A stretch of DNA of 23,017 nt. Source: Smittium culicis. Its lineage: Eukaryota > Kickxellomycota > Harpellomycetes > Harpellales > Legeriomycetaceae. Below, in pieces: positions 1 to 9,797 of this stretch. The position numbers and the translations under genes were made by a program. The DNA is taken from contig LSSN01005810.1 in the NCBI GenBank assembly GCA_001970855.1, positions 1 through 23,017 of the forward strand, read 5' to 3'. Under the pieces are notes generated by a model, which worked only from the letters and a program-made list of their open reading frames with translations, did no database searches and had not been told where the DNA came from. The first letter of the stretch is position 1, and the number at the start of each line of letters is the position of its first letter.

Positions 1-140
1 TTTTTTTTTATTATTTATTTTGGGATACATTATAAAAGAGCAATTAAAAAAAAAGAAGTCAAGTCTTTTTTTGGCAGAACTTTCTATTGATACAACTTAT
101 GCAAAATCCGAAATTTCCGAATTTTTTCCAGTAATTAATA
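1..140 (+). other. Open frame upstream of the first gene; possible 3' end of an exon
   Basis: Reading frame 2 is open from the window edge to a TGA at 191-193. Its last part (SLFLAELSIDTTYAKSEI, ending in EFFP at 130) looks coding, while the first 60 bases are T/A runs and may be intron. A pyrimidine tract ending in CAG at 77 could be a 3' splice site. A GT at 131 and an AG at 161 would remove 31 nt and join this frame exactly to the 141-719 frame (EFFP followed by IFNLIKRF). The joining is inference: 31 nt is much shorter than the other introns modelled here (77-221 nt). Confidence 0.3.
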
Positions 141-719
141 ATGGTATCTCTGATAATTCAGATATTCAATTTAATAAAGAGATTCCTAAGTGAAATGTTT
201 CTAAAAGGACTAAGTTTACTAGAGAGGGCCGCATTTGCAATTAACAGCGTATTCGACTCGGATAAGTCAAGAATTTTAATAGAAATCAACAAGCACTATT
301 TCTCGCTAGGGGTTGAGTTGCCTCCGTGGGTGGACGTTCCTCCGCCTGATCCGCTATTCGAAGACGAACTACCTATTGAGATAAATAATTCGACGAGTGA
401 CGAGGATACGGGTAGTGAGATAGACTCTCCTCGTAAACTAGAAAAAATCTCGTTAGATTCATACTCCATTTCAATTGACAGTAATAGCGAAGTAATTATC
501 AACAATATACACTCATCGAATTCAGAACCACAACTGAGCGGGCTTAGTTTAGTAGTTGTGCCTGCAAGTCCTACGTTTAAAGCATCTTCCAATCCTAGCG
601 ATAGTAAAATCAGCAATAACATCCCGCTATTAAAAGTGACGTCCGATGAAAGCGAGGCTGGGCAGAAAGAAAAGTATAGAAAGCTTTCGAGTTTTAAAAG
701 CAAAATATGGCCATTATAA
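141..719 (+). CDS. Hypothetical protein, acidic/Ser-rich C-terminal tail, family unknown
   Basis: The ORF encodes 192 aa if started at the first ATG (141); a second ATG at 195 gives 174 aa. Residues 1-60 look helical and hydrophobic-amphipathic (LIKRFLSEMFLKGLSLLERA) and lead into a distinctive conserved-looking block, HYFSLGVELPPWVDVPPPDP. The remainder is low-complexity and rich in Ser, Asp, Glu and Asn (NNSTSDEDTGSEIDSP), ending KSKIWPL. This is typical of a disordered, phosphorylatable tail. Base use is clearly less AT-rich than the flanks, with balanced third positions, which supports real coding. It converges on the V-ATPase D gene with a gap of about 180 bp. I do not recognise the family. 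The true N-terminus may lie in an upstream exon joined by a 31-nt intron at 131-161, so the start is uncertain. Confidence 0.55.
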   Translation: MVSLIIQIFNLIKRFLSEMFLKGLSLLERAAFAINSVFDSDKSRILIEINKHYFSLGVELPPWVDVPPPDPLFEDELPIEINNSTSDEDTGSEIDSPRKLEKISLDSYSISIDSNSEVIINNIHSSNSEPQLSGLSLVVVPASPTFKASSNPSDSKISNNIPLLKVTSDESEAGQKEKYRKLSSFKSKIWPL

Positions 720-903
720 GGTTGGGGTTAAAAAAAAAGAATTTGATTATTGTTTCGATTAATTTATATATATATTATTGTAGAGTTACTTTAGATTTTT
801 AAAAGAGAAAAAATGTTGGTATAATATAGAAAAAAAATATATTAAAAGATAATGTCGGAATCCGTTTGTTCTGATAAAATGTTTCTAGTTTCTATTTTTT
901 TTT

Positions 904-2108
904 TTATGTTTTAAAAAAAATAAAAGATATTTTAGATGTAGCTAATAAGAAGAAAAGGTGGAATATATATATATATTTAGATGTTAGTAATGAAGAGGAG
1001 GTAAAAAAAAAAAAAAGTACCTGTAGAGTTCAAATATTCAATATCAGGGACAGAAGAACTTTGTTCTTTGTTTGATTGGACTTCCTTGTTTTTCGATTGT
1101 ACTTTTTTAAGGCGATAAAATTCCTCTCTATCTTGCTCGTCTAGTTCAGATGAGATGTATTGTATGGTATTTTCAATTCTAGGGATGATAATGTACTCTA
1201 TTGCCGCAACTCTTCTGTTAGTTAGCTTGATAATTTCGTCTAGTAGTAAAAACGCAGTTTGGAGAGACGCTAGCTGGACTAATATGTCGAGAGCAGCCAT
1301 ATAATTTTCTTTACATTGCTTAACACGACTACCACCTCTACTGAGACCGGCAAGCTCGAAAGCTATAAATAAGGCAATTGATATTTATAGTTAAAAATTG
1401 CATAAAAAACGCTCATATTTATATATCTCAGTTCTCAATTAGGATTAATGAATTACGACATGATATTGTACAATTTTCTTGGCAATAACAAGTATTATAT
1501 AAAGAGATAAATGGGAAAGCAAGGGGGGGGGGGTGGTGGTCATAAGAAAACTTACCGTTGCTGCTCTGAACGGATTTTTCGAAAACGGGGAGCAGGACGC
1601 CAGAAACGTTCTCTTGCTTGGATATCAGCTTGTAGCTTGCGATTTTAGCGTTTTCTCGGACTTGGAAACCAATGTCGCCAGCAGTGTACGTAACCTCAGC
1701 CAGGGAGAAAGAAGCGTCCTGGATAATCTTGCCCATATTTAATTTAGCCTCTTGGATCTTTTTTACAATCTCGATGAAACGGATCGATAAAGCTTCGCTT
1801 TTTCTCTTGAGCAGCGAATGGCCTGTCTGAGCACCTCTGAGTCTGATCTTTGTGGTCTGTAAATTCCTATATAAAAAAATTCATTTTCGCGGTTGAAATA
1901 TTTTTTTTATTTTTAAATGCGTAAAGAAACCAATTGCGAAAATTTAATGATGTTTAATTAAATCAGCATTTAGTGCTGCAGTGTAAAAACAAAATGAATT
2001 TGAATATGGAAGTATGATCTTTTCGATGAAATTATAGTGCAAGGGCAATAAATAAAAAAGGTTGGATTACATTCGCGTTGGGAATACGTTATCTCTTGCA
2101 GCTGCCAT
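904..2108 (-). CDS. VMA8: V-type proton ATPase subunit D (Vma8 family), four exons
   Basis: Subunit D is the central rotor stalk of the V1 sector. It couples ATP hydrolysis in the A3B3 head to proton pumping across vacuolar and endosomal membranes. Exons are 2108-2071, 1866-1556, 1362-1021 and 941-904. They sum to 729 nt, or 242 aa, close to the roughly 250 aa usual for the family. Recognised family blocks, in order, are [16 protein letters not shown] (across intron 1), [60 protein letters not shown] (after intron 2), [18 protein letters not shown] and [17 protein letters not shown]. Introns are 1867-2070 (GTAATC...ATAG), 1363-1555 (GTAAGT...ATAG) and 942-1020 (GTACTT...TTAG, with TACTAAC at 983-989). 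The last intron is the least certain: read-through instead gives a tail [17 protein letters not shown] ending at 977. The C-terminus therefore differs between models. The core identification is firm. Confidence 0.93.
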
Positions 2109-3084
2109 CTTGGAAGTTTCGAGGTGAGGATCAAAAGTAAAAAGTAAAAAGTAAAAATATAATATTCTAACAACTAAAAATCTCGATTCAGTTGATGCTA
2201 TATAGTTAATAGTTAAAAAAAAAAAAAACTCCCCTTCTTTACAAGTCGTATTTAATAGAAATTACAATTTTGTTAAAGGATTACTTTATCTTTTCTAAAT
2301 ACAAAATTAAAGTTCTTTTTTCAATTCATTTACTGAATTGAAGTTTCATTATTTGGGATTTGGGAGCCAGTAATAAATGCGCGACGAAATATGGAGCGAC
2401 AACTGTGATTCGTTTGTTTATTCTAAACTTGATGAAACAAACAGAAATTTGTTAGTGTTTTTTCTCTCTCTTAGAATTTGAAGCAATTCGTTAAATATAG
2501 TTTAATTTTTATTTTTATTTTTTTCAATTCTGGCTTCACAATCCCAAACCTTCTTAGCCACACTTCCGCATATTTTTTTTTTTATATATATTCTTGCCTG
2601 CTAATTAAATCTAGCTTAAAAAAAATTATTTAATTTCTTATCGCACAGTCTGTATACAATTAAGCTATTAAATTTTATTCGCTTTATTTTAAAAAAGCCC
2701 CTCACAGAAAGGGCAAAATTAGATATGGATAAAAATTCTAATTTTACATTCATATTTAAAAAAATAAATGTTTTGTTGCCAAGATTTATTATATATAAAT
2801 ACAATTACAAGATTAATAACTAAGATTTGTATACATATAAGAAAAGAAATAAAATCATCAAGGAATCAAGATGGGTGGAAAATAGGTAAAGTCAGGCAGA
2901 GGTTGGCAGGGATTGCTTTTATCATAGTTACCCAAGAAGTTAAAGTTTCGGTGATAAAATGGTATAATTTTCCAAAAATAAAATGAGGAATGTGGGGAGG
3001 GTAAATAATGCAGCATAGATTATTTAAATTTTAGCAAATTTGCAGTTTTTGAAATAAAATGCGTTGATTATGGTGAAAATGCTA
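2109..3084. other. Intergenic region between two minus-strand genes
   Basis: This holds the V-ATPase D promoter side and the 3' flank of the transcription factor gene. A short plus-strand ORF at 2377-2481 (34 aa, MRDEIWSDNCDSFVYSKLDE...) is less AT-rich than its surroundings. It could be a first exon or a small protein, but nothing supports it further. The plus-strand ORF at 2768-2986 has no recognisable motif and looks like chance. From about 2860 the plus strand becomes G-rich. I see no RNA gene. Confidence 0.6.
2133..2153. repeat. Three tandem copies of a 7-bp unit (AAAAGTA)
   Basis: Three perfect copies of AAAAGTA (2133-2139, 2140-2146, 2147-2153) followed by a diverged fourth (AAAATAT). 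It lies 25 bp upstream of the V-ATPase D start codon, so it probably falls in the 5' UTR or core promoter. It may be a simple microsatellite; length variation here could affect initiation, but that is inference. Confidence 0.7.
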
Positions 3085-5408
3085 CTAGTTTTTTGAAGTT
3101 TGAGGAGGTTTGGCTATCTTCTCCAGTAGATTTCCAAACTTGGAGTCCTTCTCGTGGTCGAGCTGGAAGAGTTTTCTCTTTATTATGCCTGGAGGGTTGA
3201 GGGGGCGGATTACGTTCCTCTGGTAGTTTATAATTTGCGAATGCGTGAAGACTGGGTTATTCGTATTGCTGGTATGAATGTATGCGAACATACTGTTGGG
3301 CAGTGAATTTTCAGCCGGGTTATCCAATGCATTTGCGTATGAGCGGTAATCAATATCGCTAAGGCCATCTTTTCCGCAACAAGTATACTTGAAGTATGAG
3401 AGGTGTTTAGGTACGAGCCATGGATGATAATCTTTGTCATGTATTGAAAACTGCTTCATGACTTTCTTGAAGTTATTATCTTTAAGGTTGAGTTTGTACG
3501 TGTTGGACAATTTTTTAGAGTATGCGGTCATAGCAAAAAATAAAATCTTTGGGGATTCGTTATATACAGACAGAGTGGTGAAAACACTGAGTAAAGCGTT
3601 GTAAGAGGTTTTTAGCTTCTTGTTGGCGGTAGGATTCAATGGGTCGCTATACAAGTTGCTCATAATAATTACTGTTGCTGGTATTGCTAGAGTAACGGAC
3701 AGAGGCTCCCATAAAACCGGGGGCACATTTTTAAAACGAATAGTAAACATGTTTGACTGGCTTATTGCGTATTTCAAGCACATTTTTTTAGCGATTTTTA
3801 TCCGTAGGGGATTTACAGAGTAGTTTTTAATTCTTACGAGCTCAGATTGGTACAGGTAGATAAATGAACAGTTCAAGATCATTATTTGGTGGAAAGAGAA
3901 GTAAATTTTATGGAACTTGGAGCATTCAGAAACGGTGTCGTCAAAAGGGTTGAGCGAGTCAGGGGCGTAGACATAATTTTTATACTCTTTAGTGTATTGT
4001 GCCTGTAATTTTTTCAGCGAGTTTAAGATAGATGAAAAGTTAGTATCGGAGTGTTTAGATCCCAAATTTTTTTTGATCCACCTAGAACCTAGGTATTTCG
4101 TGGCAGCGCCAAAGTGTAAGTAAATTTTGCACAAGAATCCAAACCCGTCTCTATATAGGGGCTCTTTTGAGTTGTAGCTATTAGCGATTGAATTGAGATC
4201 AAGTATTTGGATGGGACAATCGTTGTAAACACCACCATACTTCCAATAAAAATCGTTTTTAGGGAATTTTACAGCTATATCCTTCTGGCTAGGGACCGAC
4301 AAAAACCCAGAGTTGAGGTATACATACAGATTTGAAATGTAGCAGGACCAGAATATTCTTCGAAGAAACTCCATTTCTTCGCTGGATCTATTAGCGCGCA
4401 TGTTGTGTTTACAATCTAGCAGATGAAGGTTCAATTTTCTAACAGCCCTAAAAAAAAAAAAATTAAAAATTAAAAAACAATAAGTATTTAGTAAAGTTTT
4501 TGAAATAAAAACCCATCGGGGTAAAAAATATAATTAATTGTAAAAAAAAAAAAAAATTTTTTTTAAGGAATAGTAAATTAAACAAGTTAGTATGTACATC
4601 ATTGCAATTCCTAAAAAAAAAACAAAATAACAAAAGTTAGGCTAGAGTTAATAATGGTTTAAGATAAAATTGGATGGAATGTGAAAATAAGCAATAATGA
4701 GTTGATGAGCAAGAATATAATGCCAATGAAGAATATTGGGGATTGGGGGATAGTATATATGTGTTATAGAGTGTATAACAGGAACATTTTTTTTGCAAGT
4801 TATTGGAGTAAAGTGAAAAAGAAAGTATTACCTGTATATTCGATTCCTAAAGATGGTTTGTTACTTCCGTAAATGTAAAGGGAGAAAATGATGTTTGCCC
4901 AAGCGTAGTAAGGGTCGGGGGAAAAGGAATTTTCGCGTAGGAGTAAAGAGGCAATAGAGGCGTACTTTTCTTCGTTGGCAATTTCTTTGCTGCCCCTGAT
5001 TTTCCAAGAAAATTTGGATAAAGCGGCAAGCATGCAGTAGACAAAGTAGCCAGGGAGAGAACCAGCTTTGAGGTCGCGGATAAGTTTAGGCAGTCTGGCG
5101 GGCATTAATAGAGCAGGGACTATTTTAGAGGATTTTAGGACTATGCTGGAGACTATTTCATCGAAACTGATACCGAAATCAGCTTCAAGCTCGAATCTGA
5201 GAATATGGGTATCGGTTAAAGTCAAGAATAAAGGACGAGTTGATTTTTTGGAGATAGATTTTTGATCTTTTAGTTTATGGTTCGAGCGCAGGTTGTCAAA
5301 GAATATAATGTCGCTGAGTTCGGAATCATCGCTTTCAAATAATTTGAGTAGTTTATGAGTTTCGTAGTTCATACTATCGCCATTCAATCCTATGTTCATT
5401 GAAGACAT
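3085..5408 (-). CDS. Fungal-specific transcription factor (Fungal_trans / middle homology domain), three exons
   Basis: Proteins with this domain (Pfam Fungal_trans, PF04082) are usually Zn2Cys6 nuclear regulators. Exons 5408-4832, 4610-4598 and 4447-3085 sum to 1953 nt, or 650 aa. Domain landmarks are LPGYFVYCMLAALSKFS (early helix, like the family's 'P..LLYAMLALAARFS'), YYAWANIIFSLYIYGSNKPS, then YTGIAMMAVRKLNLHLL across the microexon, EEMEFLRRIFWSCYISNLYV (the hallmark E..RRIFW helix), DIAVKFPKNDFYWKYGG and a C-terminal helical region with KFHKIYFSFHQIMILNCSF. Introns are 4611-4831 and 4448-4597, both ending in T-tracts plus TAG. No zinc cluster (CxxCxxxKxxC) is visible in the modelled N-terminus. 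The frame is open upstream of 5408 only to a TAA near 5470, so a Zn2Cys6 exon is either further upstream and unrecognised, or absent. The start is thus uncertain and the domain call is strong. Confidence 0.85.
4598..4610 (-). other. 13-nt microexon of the transcription factor gene
   Basis: On the minus strand the sequence is T-tract-AG, then GAATTGCAATGAT, then GTACAT. Exon 1 ends in phase 1 (...TAT ACA G) and exon 3 needs phase 2 (G GCT GTT AGA). Only a segment of length 3n+1 can join them. These 13 nt give ACA GGA ATT GCA ATG ATG GCT GTT, i.e. TGIAMMAVRKLNLH, which matches the Y-x-G-x-A-x-R-M-A-x-x-L-x-L-H motif of the Fungal_trans domain position for position. Direct exon 1 to exon 3 joining would hit TGA after six codons. 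Confidence 0.8.
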
Positions 5409-6248
5409 TGTGAATAAGCGGCATAAGAAACTGCTAGCAAAGCGATATGAAAAGGTATTGATAAGAAGGGCTTATCAATAGAGGAGGATTTGTATAATCG
5501 AATAAATTCAGATATCCCAGTAAAATATTATTTGGAGTAGAAAAACTATAAGTATAGGAACAGTGACCTATAAACAGTGGTAAATAACGAAATGTATCGT
5601 AAAGTTTAAAAAATGATAAGTAAATATCGTATGTTGTTTTTTAAAATCTAAAGTAATTTTTTAATTAAAAAAAAAAAAAAAGCGAGCTATAGTTATGGTT
5701 GCAAATTTGTGAATAGATAGAAAAGGAGAAAGTTGTGAGGAAAGGGTTTTAGATCTAAAGATAAATTAAATGAGGTACAAGATATAAAAAATAAAAAGTA
5801 GGAAAATTTCTACTAACCTAATATCTGATTAAGCGATTAGTTGAAAAAATATAAATATGGGAAAATTAGGATAAAAAGGGAGGAGGGGAAGAAATTTTGA
5901 GGATCGGATAAAAGGAGGAAGAGGATAAAAGATATAATTATTTTGAGTATGATAAAAAATATAATTAGTTAGAGAATGATGAAGCGCACAAATTTAGATG
6001 CTGGTAGAATATTGATACTGAGGGTATGAATTGCAGGTCTTTTTGCTCCATTAATGCGGTGGTTAGAGGCATGCAATTAAATCATAATAATTGATGAAGT
6101 GACAGGAATTATTAAACGAGTTGCAAGGTGGATGAATTATTATTATGGCGGTTTAATGCAAAGGATATTATTTTAAAAAAGTAACTAGAATAAATTTTTT
6201 TTTATTTTTTTGGTTTATGGCTGATGAAGGAGCGGATAGCTAATATCC
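5409..6248. other. Gene-poor, purine-rich region upstream of the transcription factor
   Basis: I find no ORF with recognisable content on either strand. The plus strand is strongly purine- and G-biased: in 5881-5940 I count 20 G and 1 C. The minus strand just upstream of 5408 stays open to about 5470 and might hold an extra 5' exon. A long A-run sits near 5668-5682. It probably includes the transcription factor promoter. Confidence 0.5.
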
Positions 6249-7079
6249 TTGCAATGTATGTCCGATGAGTTTTTCTTCCGGTTATTGGCAACTATAGCAC
6301 CAGCTTCATTAGACGCAAGTACAAGTAAAAAGTTTTTTAATTTTTTTTTTTTTTTTCAATCAGTCGGCTATAATAACGCTTTAGTAAATGTTAGCAAAAG
6401 GGTTCAAATAATCTTTGGGGGTTTGCCCTTTTCAGCAATTTGCTATTTCTGGTATTTGGCGATCTGAAGGCACATAATTGGAGGCAACTGAAAGCTACCC
6501 TTGCTAATAGGAAGCTCAATAAAGCTAGCGCTGAATTACACCAAGGCTGGATATTTGCCAGTAATCTGCGTTTTACGAGACATTATGCATCGAGCAAATC
6601 AAATTGAGAAATATAGCTGCACATTTTATGGCCGAAATCAGCACGGCATCTAAAAACTGCATAAAAAATAGCGGCGATGGAGATTTGAGCCTCAAATTTC
6701 TTCATATCTCCGAACCTTCACTTACTATGTTGGGCTATTACGCATTTTATTGCTTCTCGTTAGCTGCTAATGTCGTGCTAAATCCACTAACTTGTAAGCC
6801 TTTTCTGCGCTCAAAGCAGCTATTTTTTTTCTTTTTTTTGAGTAACGAATCGGTAGGCTCAAATCGCTTCAAAAGGCTGCAGCTACTCCTGAAACAAAAA
6901 AGTAAAAGTGACTATTTAGATCAATTATTCTTCAAGTCGGATGCAAAATCAAGCAAGCTATTTAGCGTGTTACTTTTTTTCGAAAAAATCGAATGCAGAT
7001 AATGACGCCGCACATTTAGCTCAAAACGTGTTTTACTCTTATATATTACTTTACGCCTTATATAAAAGCAACTAAAGCT
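6249..7079 (+). other. Relatively GC-rich island with overlapping open frames of unknown nature
   Basis: Composition changes abruptly here; in 6481-6540, for example, 26 of 60 bases are G or C, split 13/13. Plus-strand open stretches are 6249-6467 (LQCMSDEFFFRLLATIAPASL...), 6395-6605 in another frame (GDLKAHNWRQLKATLANRKL...) and 6604-7002 (ISEPSLTMLGYYAFYCFSLA...). The last continues in a third frame to a TAA at about 7070 (NADNDAAHLAQNVFYSYILL). Two poly-T tracts (6341-6356 and about 6823-6839) interrupt them. A 39-nt GT...CAG segment at 6325-6363 could be an intron but preserves frame either way. I cannot assemble one gene or recognise a family. It could be a decayed gene, an unrecognised noncoding RNA or a compositional island. 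Confidence 0.3.
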
Positions 7080-7318
7080 TATCGTGATACCTTACAAATC
7101 TGTGTTCACATAAACAGCTTAAAGTAGCAACTTTTATTCTTTATTTTATCTAGAATTATAAATAAAATTTCTAATTTTGATTTTTGATATTATTATTCCT
7201 CATTTCAATTAGAACGAAACCTTACATTTCAGCGATAACTACTCCAAAACCTGAAACCCACTGCCACTTCCACTTCAATTGTCACTATAAATAAAAATTA
7301 AGCTTGTATCAACTATAA

Positions 7319-7507
7319 CCCTTTCCCGTCCAACACTCTTATAATGGTTTAATTTAATGATTCGTTCGTGAATTTTAAGCATGTTTATTATTTGCTAATA
7401 TTTTGAATCATACAAATAATTATTAATGTCTCGGAATTAACCGATTTTCATTGAACGCAGTTGGCTATATTTGGCGGTCCAAAAATAGTCTACCGCGCGG
7501 GAAAGGG
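7319..7507. mobile_element. Non-autonomous piggyBac-like element (MITE), copy 1, 189 bp
   Basis: It begins CCCTTTCCCG and ends CGGGAAAGGG, a perfect 10-bp terminal inverted repeat, and is flanked by ATAA on both sides (7315-7318 and 7508-7511). Its length equals copy 2 at 21419-21607 exactly, and internal blocks are shared (CACTCTT near the left end; TTGGCTATAT, GTC and CTACCGC near the right end). CCCTTT-type termini and 4-bp TTAA-like duplications are typical of piggyBac-family elements. It has no coding capacity and must have been mobilised in trans. Confidence 0.8.
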
Positions 7508-7511
7508 ATAA

Positions 7512-8925
7512 ATGCCATTTCAGTCTACAATTGCTGCCACGTCAGAACCTCCACCTTGTTACAAATTGGCATTAAGACGTCTATAATCCATCGCCGAGTT
7601 TTGGCACTATTTCTTTAATTAAGCTTGGCCAATCCCTAAAATTTATAACTGGTTAGCTAACTCTCATGAGCTACTGCTCCTGTACCACTGGAACGCCCAC
7701 TGAAGTCATCCTAACTGGCTAGTTTAATTACTGCCTAGACTAATGCCATACCAACAATTATGTAACTTTCAACCCAATTTGTAGTACGCCTAGTCACCCA
7801 TATACCCGTATAAGTAAATATCCTAACATTTCCTGCCCGGATTCTACTCAATATTACCAATTCCTCTTTACTTCTCTCGATCTCTTTTTTTTTTCTGTCT
7901 TTATTTCGTTGCTTTTCTAGAAATGACACGTGTTTCTCAATAATTAATTACTCTATTATCTATTAATATTAGTCTTTCTAGGTTGTTAAAACAAATACTT
8001 GGTTTTTTTTACCCAAAAATCTCTCGCTTGGATCGAACATTCATAAATTTTATGACTTTTTTGACCTATCATTTTTTCTTTATACCCGCTCTTACACCTT
8101 ATAGCGCTAATGCCACACCCACAAACACACACATAAACACAATCATCTTTTCTTCAAATAAAACTGCAACACTGGCGAAAAATCATATCATATGCGCTCA
8201 ACTATACTATAATTCACTCCTCACTCACTTCTAACAACGCCTGATACAAAGCTACATATAAACTATTAAATCATCTTTCATTTAGTAATGATTTATCACC
8301 ATCATACTCCTCTTTTTAACCTTTTAGTGAAATCAAATCCCCCATTAATACTAAATTTCTTCATAACTATCTTTAACTTTTTATAGATTTCTGATATTTA
8401 ATTATCCTTTTTTGCGCTTTAAAAAGCGATAAATCTTGATGCAAATTATTATAAATACTTACTATTTCTTAAATGCTCAAAAAAATTTAAAATATCCTAT
8501 TTTTCTTTATTTTTGTCTTCTTTTACCACTCCTTGATATTTGGTAGGCATAAAAAAATCAAAAATACGCATATGTATAATCATTCCTAAATATAATTATG
8601 CAGGAAGTCGATTTTATCTGATACAGTAGACCAAGAAATTAAACTGCGAAATTTATCTTGTATTTTACCAAAATACATTTCCAACATTATAACTGTATAA
8701 CTTATTCACATTGAAAAAAATAAAAAAGTATCTAGAAATAAATTGGGATGTGGGGGGAAATTAGTCATGATCGAGTTTAGTTTTTAAAGTTTCTCAAATA
8801 AATTCTGATCATTATCTCTATAAAAAAAATGCTTCCAACTAATCTAACTCGATAAAAAAAAAACTAATAAAAAGTTTTTAAAAAGTTTAAGAAATATTAA
8901 AATGGGGGTTAATTATTTTCCAATT
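7512..8925. other. Gene-free, C-biased then very AT-rich region
   Basis: No convincing gene was found. The plus strand is C-rich and pyrimidine-rich to about 8400; in 8101-8160 I count 19 C and 3 G. This is the mirror image of the G-rich flank at 5600-6250. ORFs here (7735-7929 minus, 7983-8234 plus) lack motifs and look like products of low-complexity composition. After about 8400 the sequence becomes uniformly AT-rich. Confidence 0.5.
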
Positions 8926-9060
8926 ATGATCTGTAGAAAATAACCAAAATTTTGTAATTTTGCACGAAATTAATCCATTTTGCGCAAAATTTCTTTTTGT
9001 CTTATCAAAACGTCTCAAAAAAAATTTTTTTTGCACGAAAAATTGCACTTTCTTTTTATT
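8926..9060 (+). repeat. Left terminal inverted repeat of the MULE
   Basis: Starts ATGATCTGTAGAAAATAACC and ends TTTCTTTTTATT. It pairs with the reverse complement of 11470-11603 at most positions. Scattered differences are mainly transitions, such as TGCGCAAAA on the left against TACACAAAA on the right, which suggests deamination-type decay. Confidence 0.88.
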
Positions 9061-9797
9061 GAGTAGTTTTTACTTTAATTTTGCGCTGGTTTGTTTTGAA
9101 TAAAACTAAATAAAAAAAAAATCCTAAAATTTGTTTCATTCTGTAGGATAGTTTTTTTTATCATTTTATCCTAGCTTAAAATTATCTTTTAACACCGTTT
9201 TTAAAATAATATAAAAGCAAAGGTGATTTCATTGCTATTTATTTTATTCCAAACTTATTCCCCCATCAACTTTATATATTAGATAAGTTCCTCAACTTCA
9301 AAATCAAACAAAAGAAGTACGATACACTGGATACCTTTTTCTAATGATCATTTTTTAGATAAAAATAACTTTTATAAAAATAAGAGCAGATATAATAAAA
9401 TCAGAAAATGATAGGTAGTTTATTATAGCAGCAGAAATATACATACAGTTAAATGTAAGTAATTAGCTAAAATAGAGATATTTCAAGATTGAACCGATAC
9501 ACTTTATAATATTTTACACTCTAGCGGTTTTATAGCTAACTTTTCAACATCAAAACAACAAATAAAAAAACAAAATGACAAATTTATTGAAAATTTTTCA
9601 GATAAAAAATTATCAAAGCCCTATAAAATTATGAAAAAGGCATGAACACAAGGCCTAACCATCAAAATTCAGATTAGATACAACTTTAAATCAAATATTA
9701 TTTAAAAAATAATAGAATTCAGAACAAAGAAACCACAATTGACTCTATAATCAGTTAAATATCAGAAATAAAGAAAGAAAATTATAACTTAATAATT

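Noticed and set aside
296..703. Minus-strand ORF of 135 aa
   Set aside because: Antisense shadow of the plus-strand 141-719 gene; Ser/Leu-rich low complexity without motif.
1533..1742. Plus-strand ORF of 69 aa
   Set aside because: Antisense to exon 2 of the V-ATPase D gene.
2768..2986. Plus-strand ORF of 72 aa
   Set aside because: Starts in A/T-only sequence, has no recognisable motif, and lies in the G-biased tract that favours open frames.
3228..3823. ORFs at 3228-3440 (minus) and 3620-3823 (plus)
   Set aside because: Both lie inside the large exon of the transcription factor in other frames.
4447..4832. Single-intron model joining exon 1 directly to exon 3 of the transcription factor
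   Set aside because: Phases do not match; the joined frame hits TGA after six codons and loses the domain motif.
4681..5265. ORFs 4681-4872 and 5068-5265 (plus), 4847-5044 (minus)
   Set aside because: Shadows of, or intron read-through beside, the transcription factor's first exon.
7735..8234. ORFs 7735-7929 (minus) and 7983-8234 (plus)
   Set aside because: Lys/Glu-rich or Phe/Thr-rich products of skewed composition; no domain or splice context.
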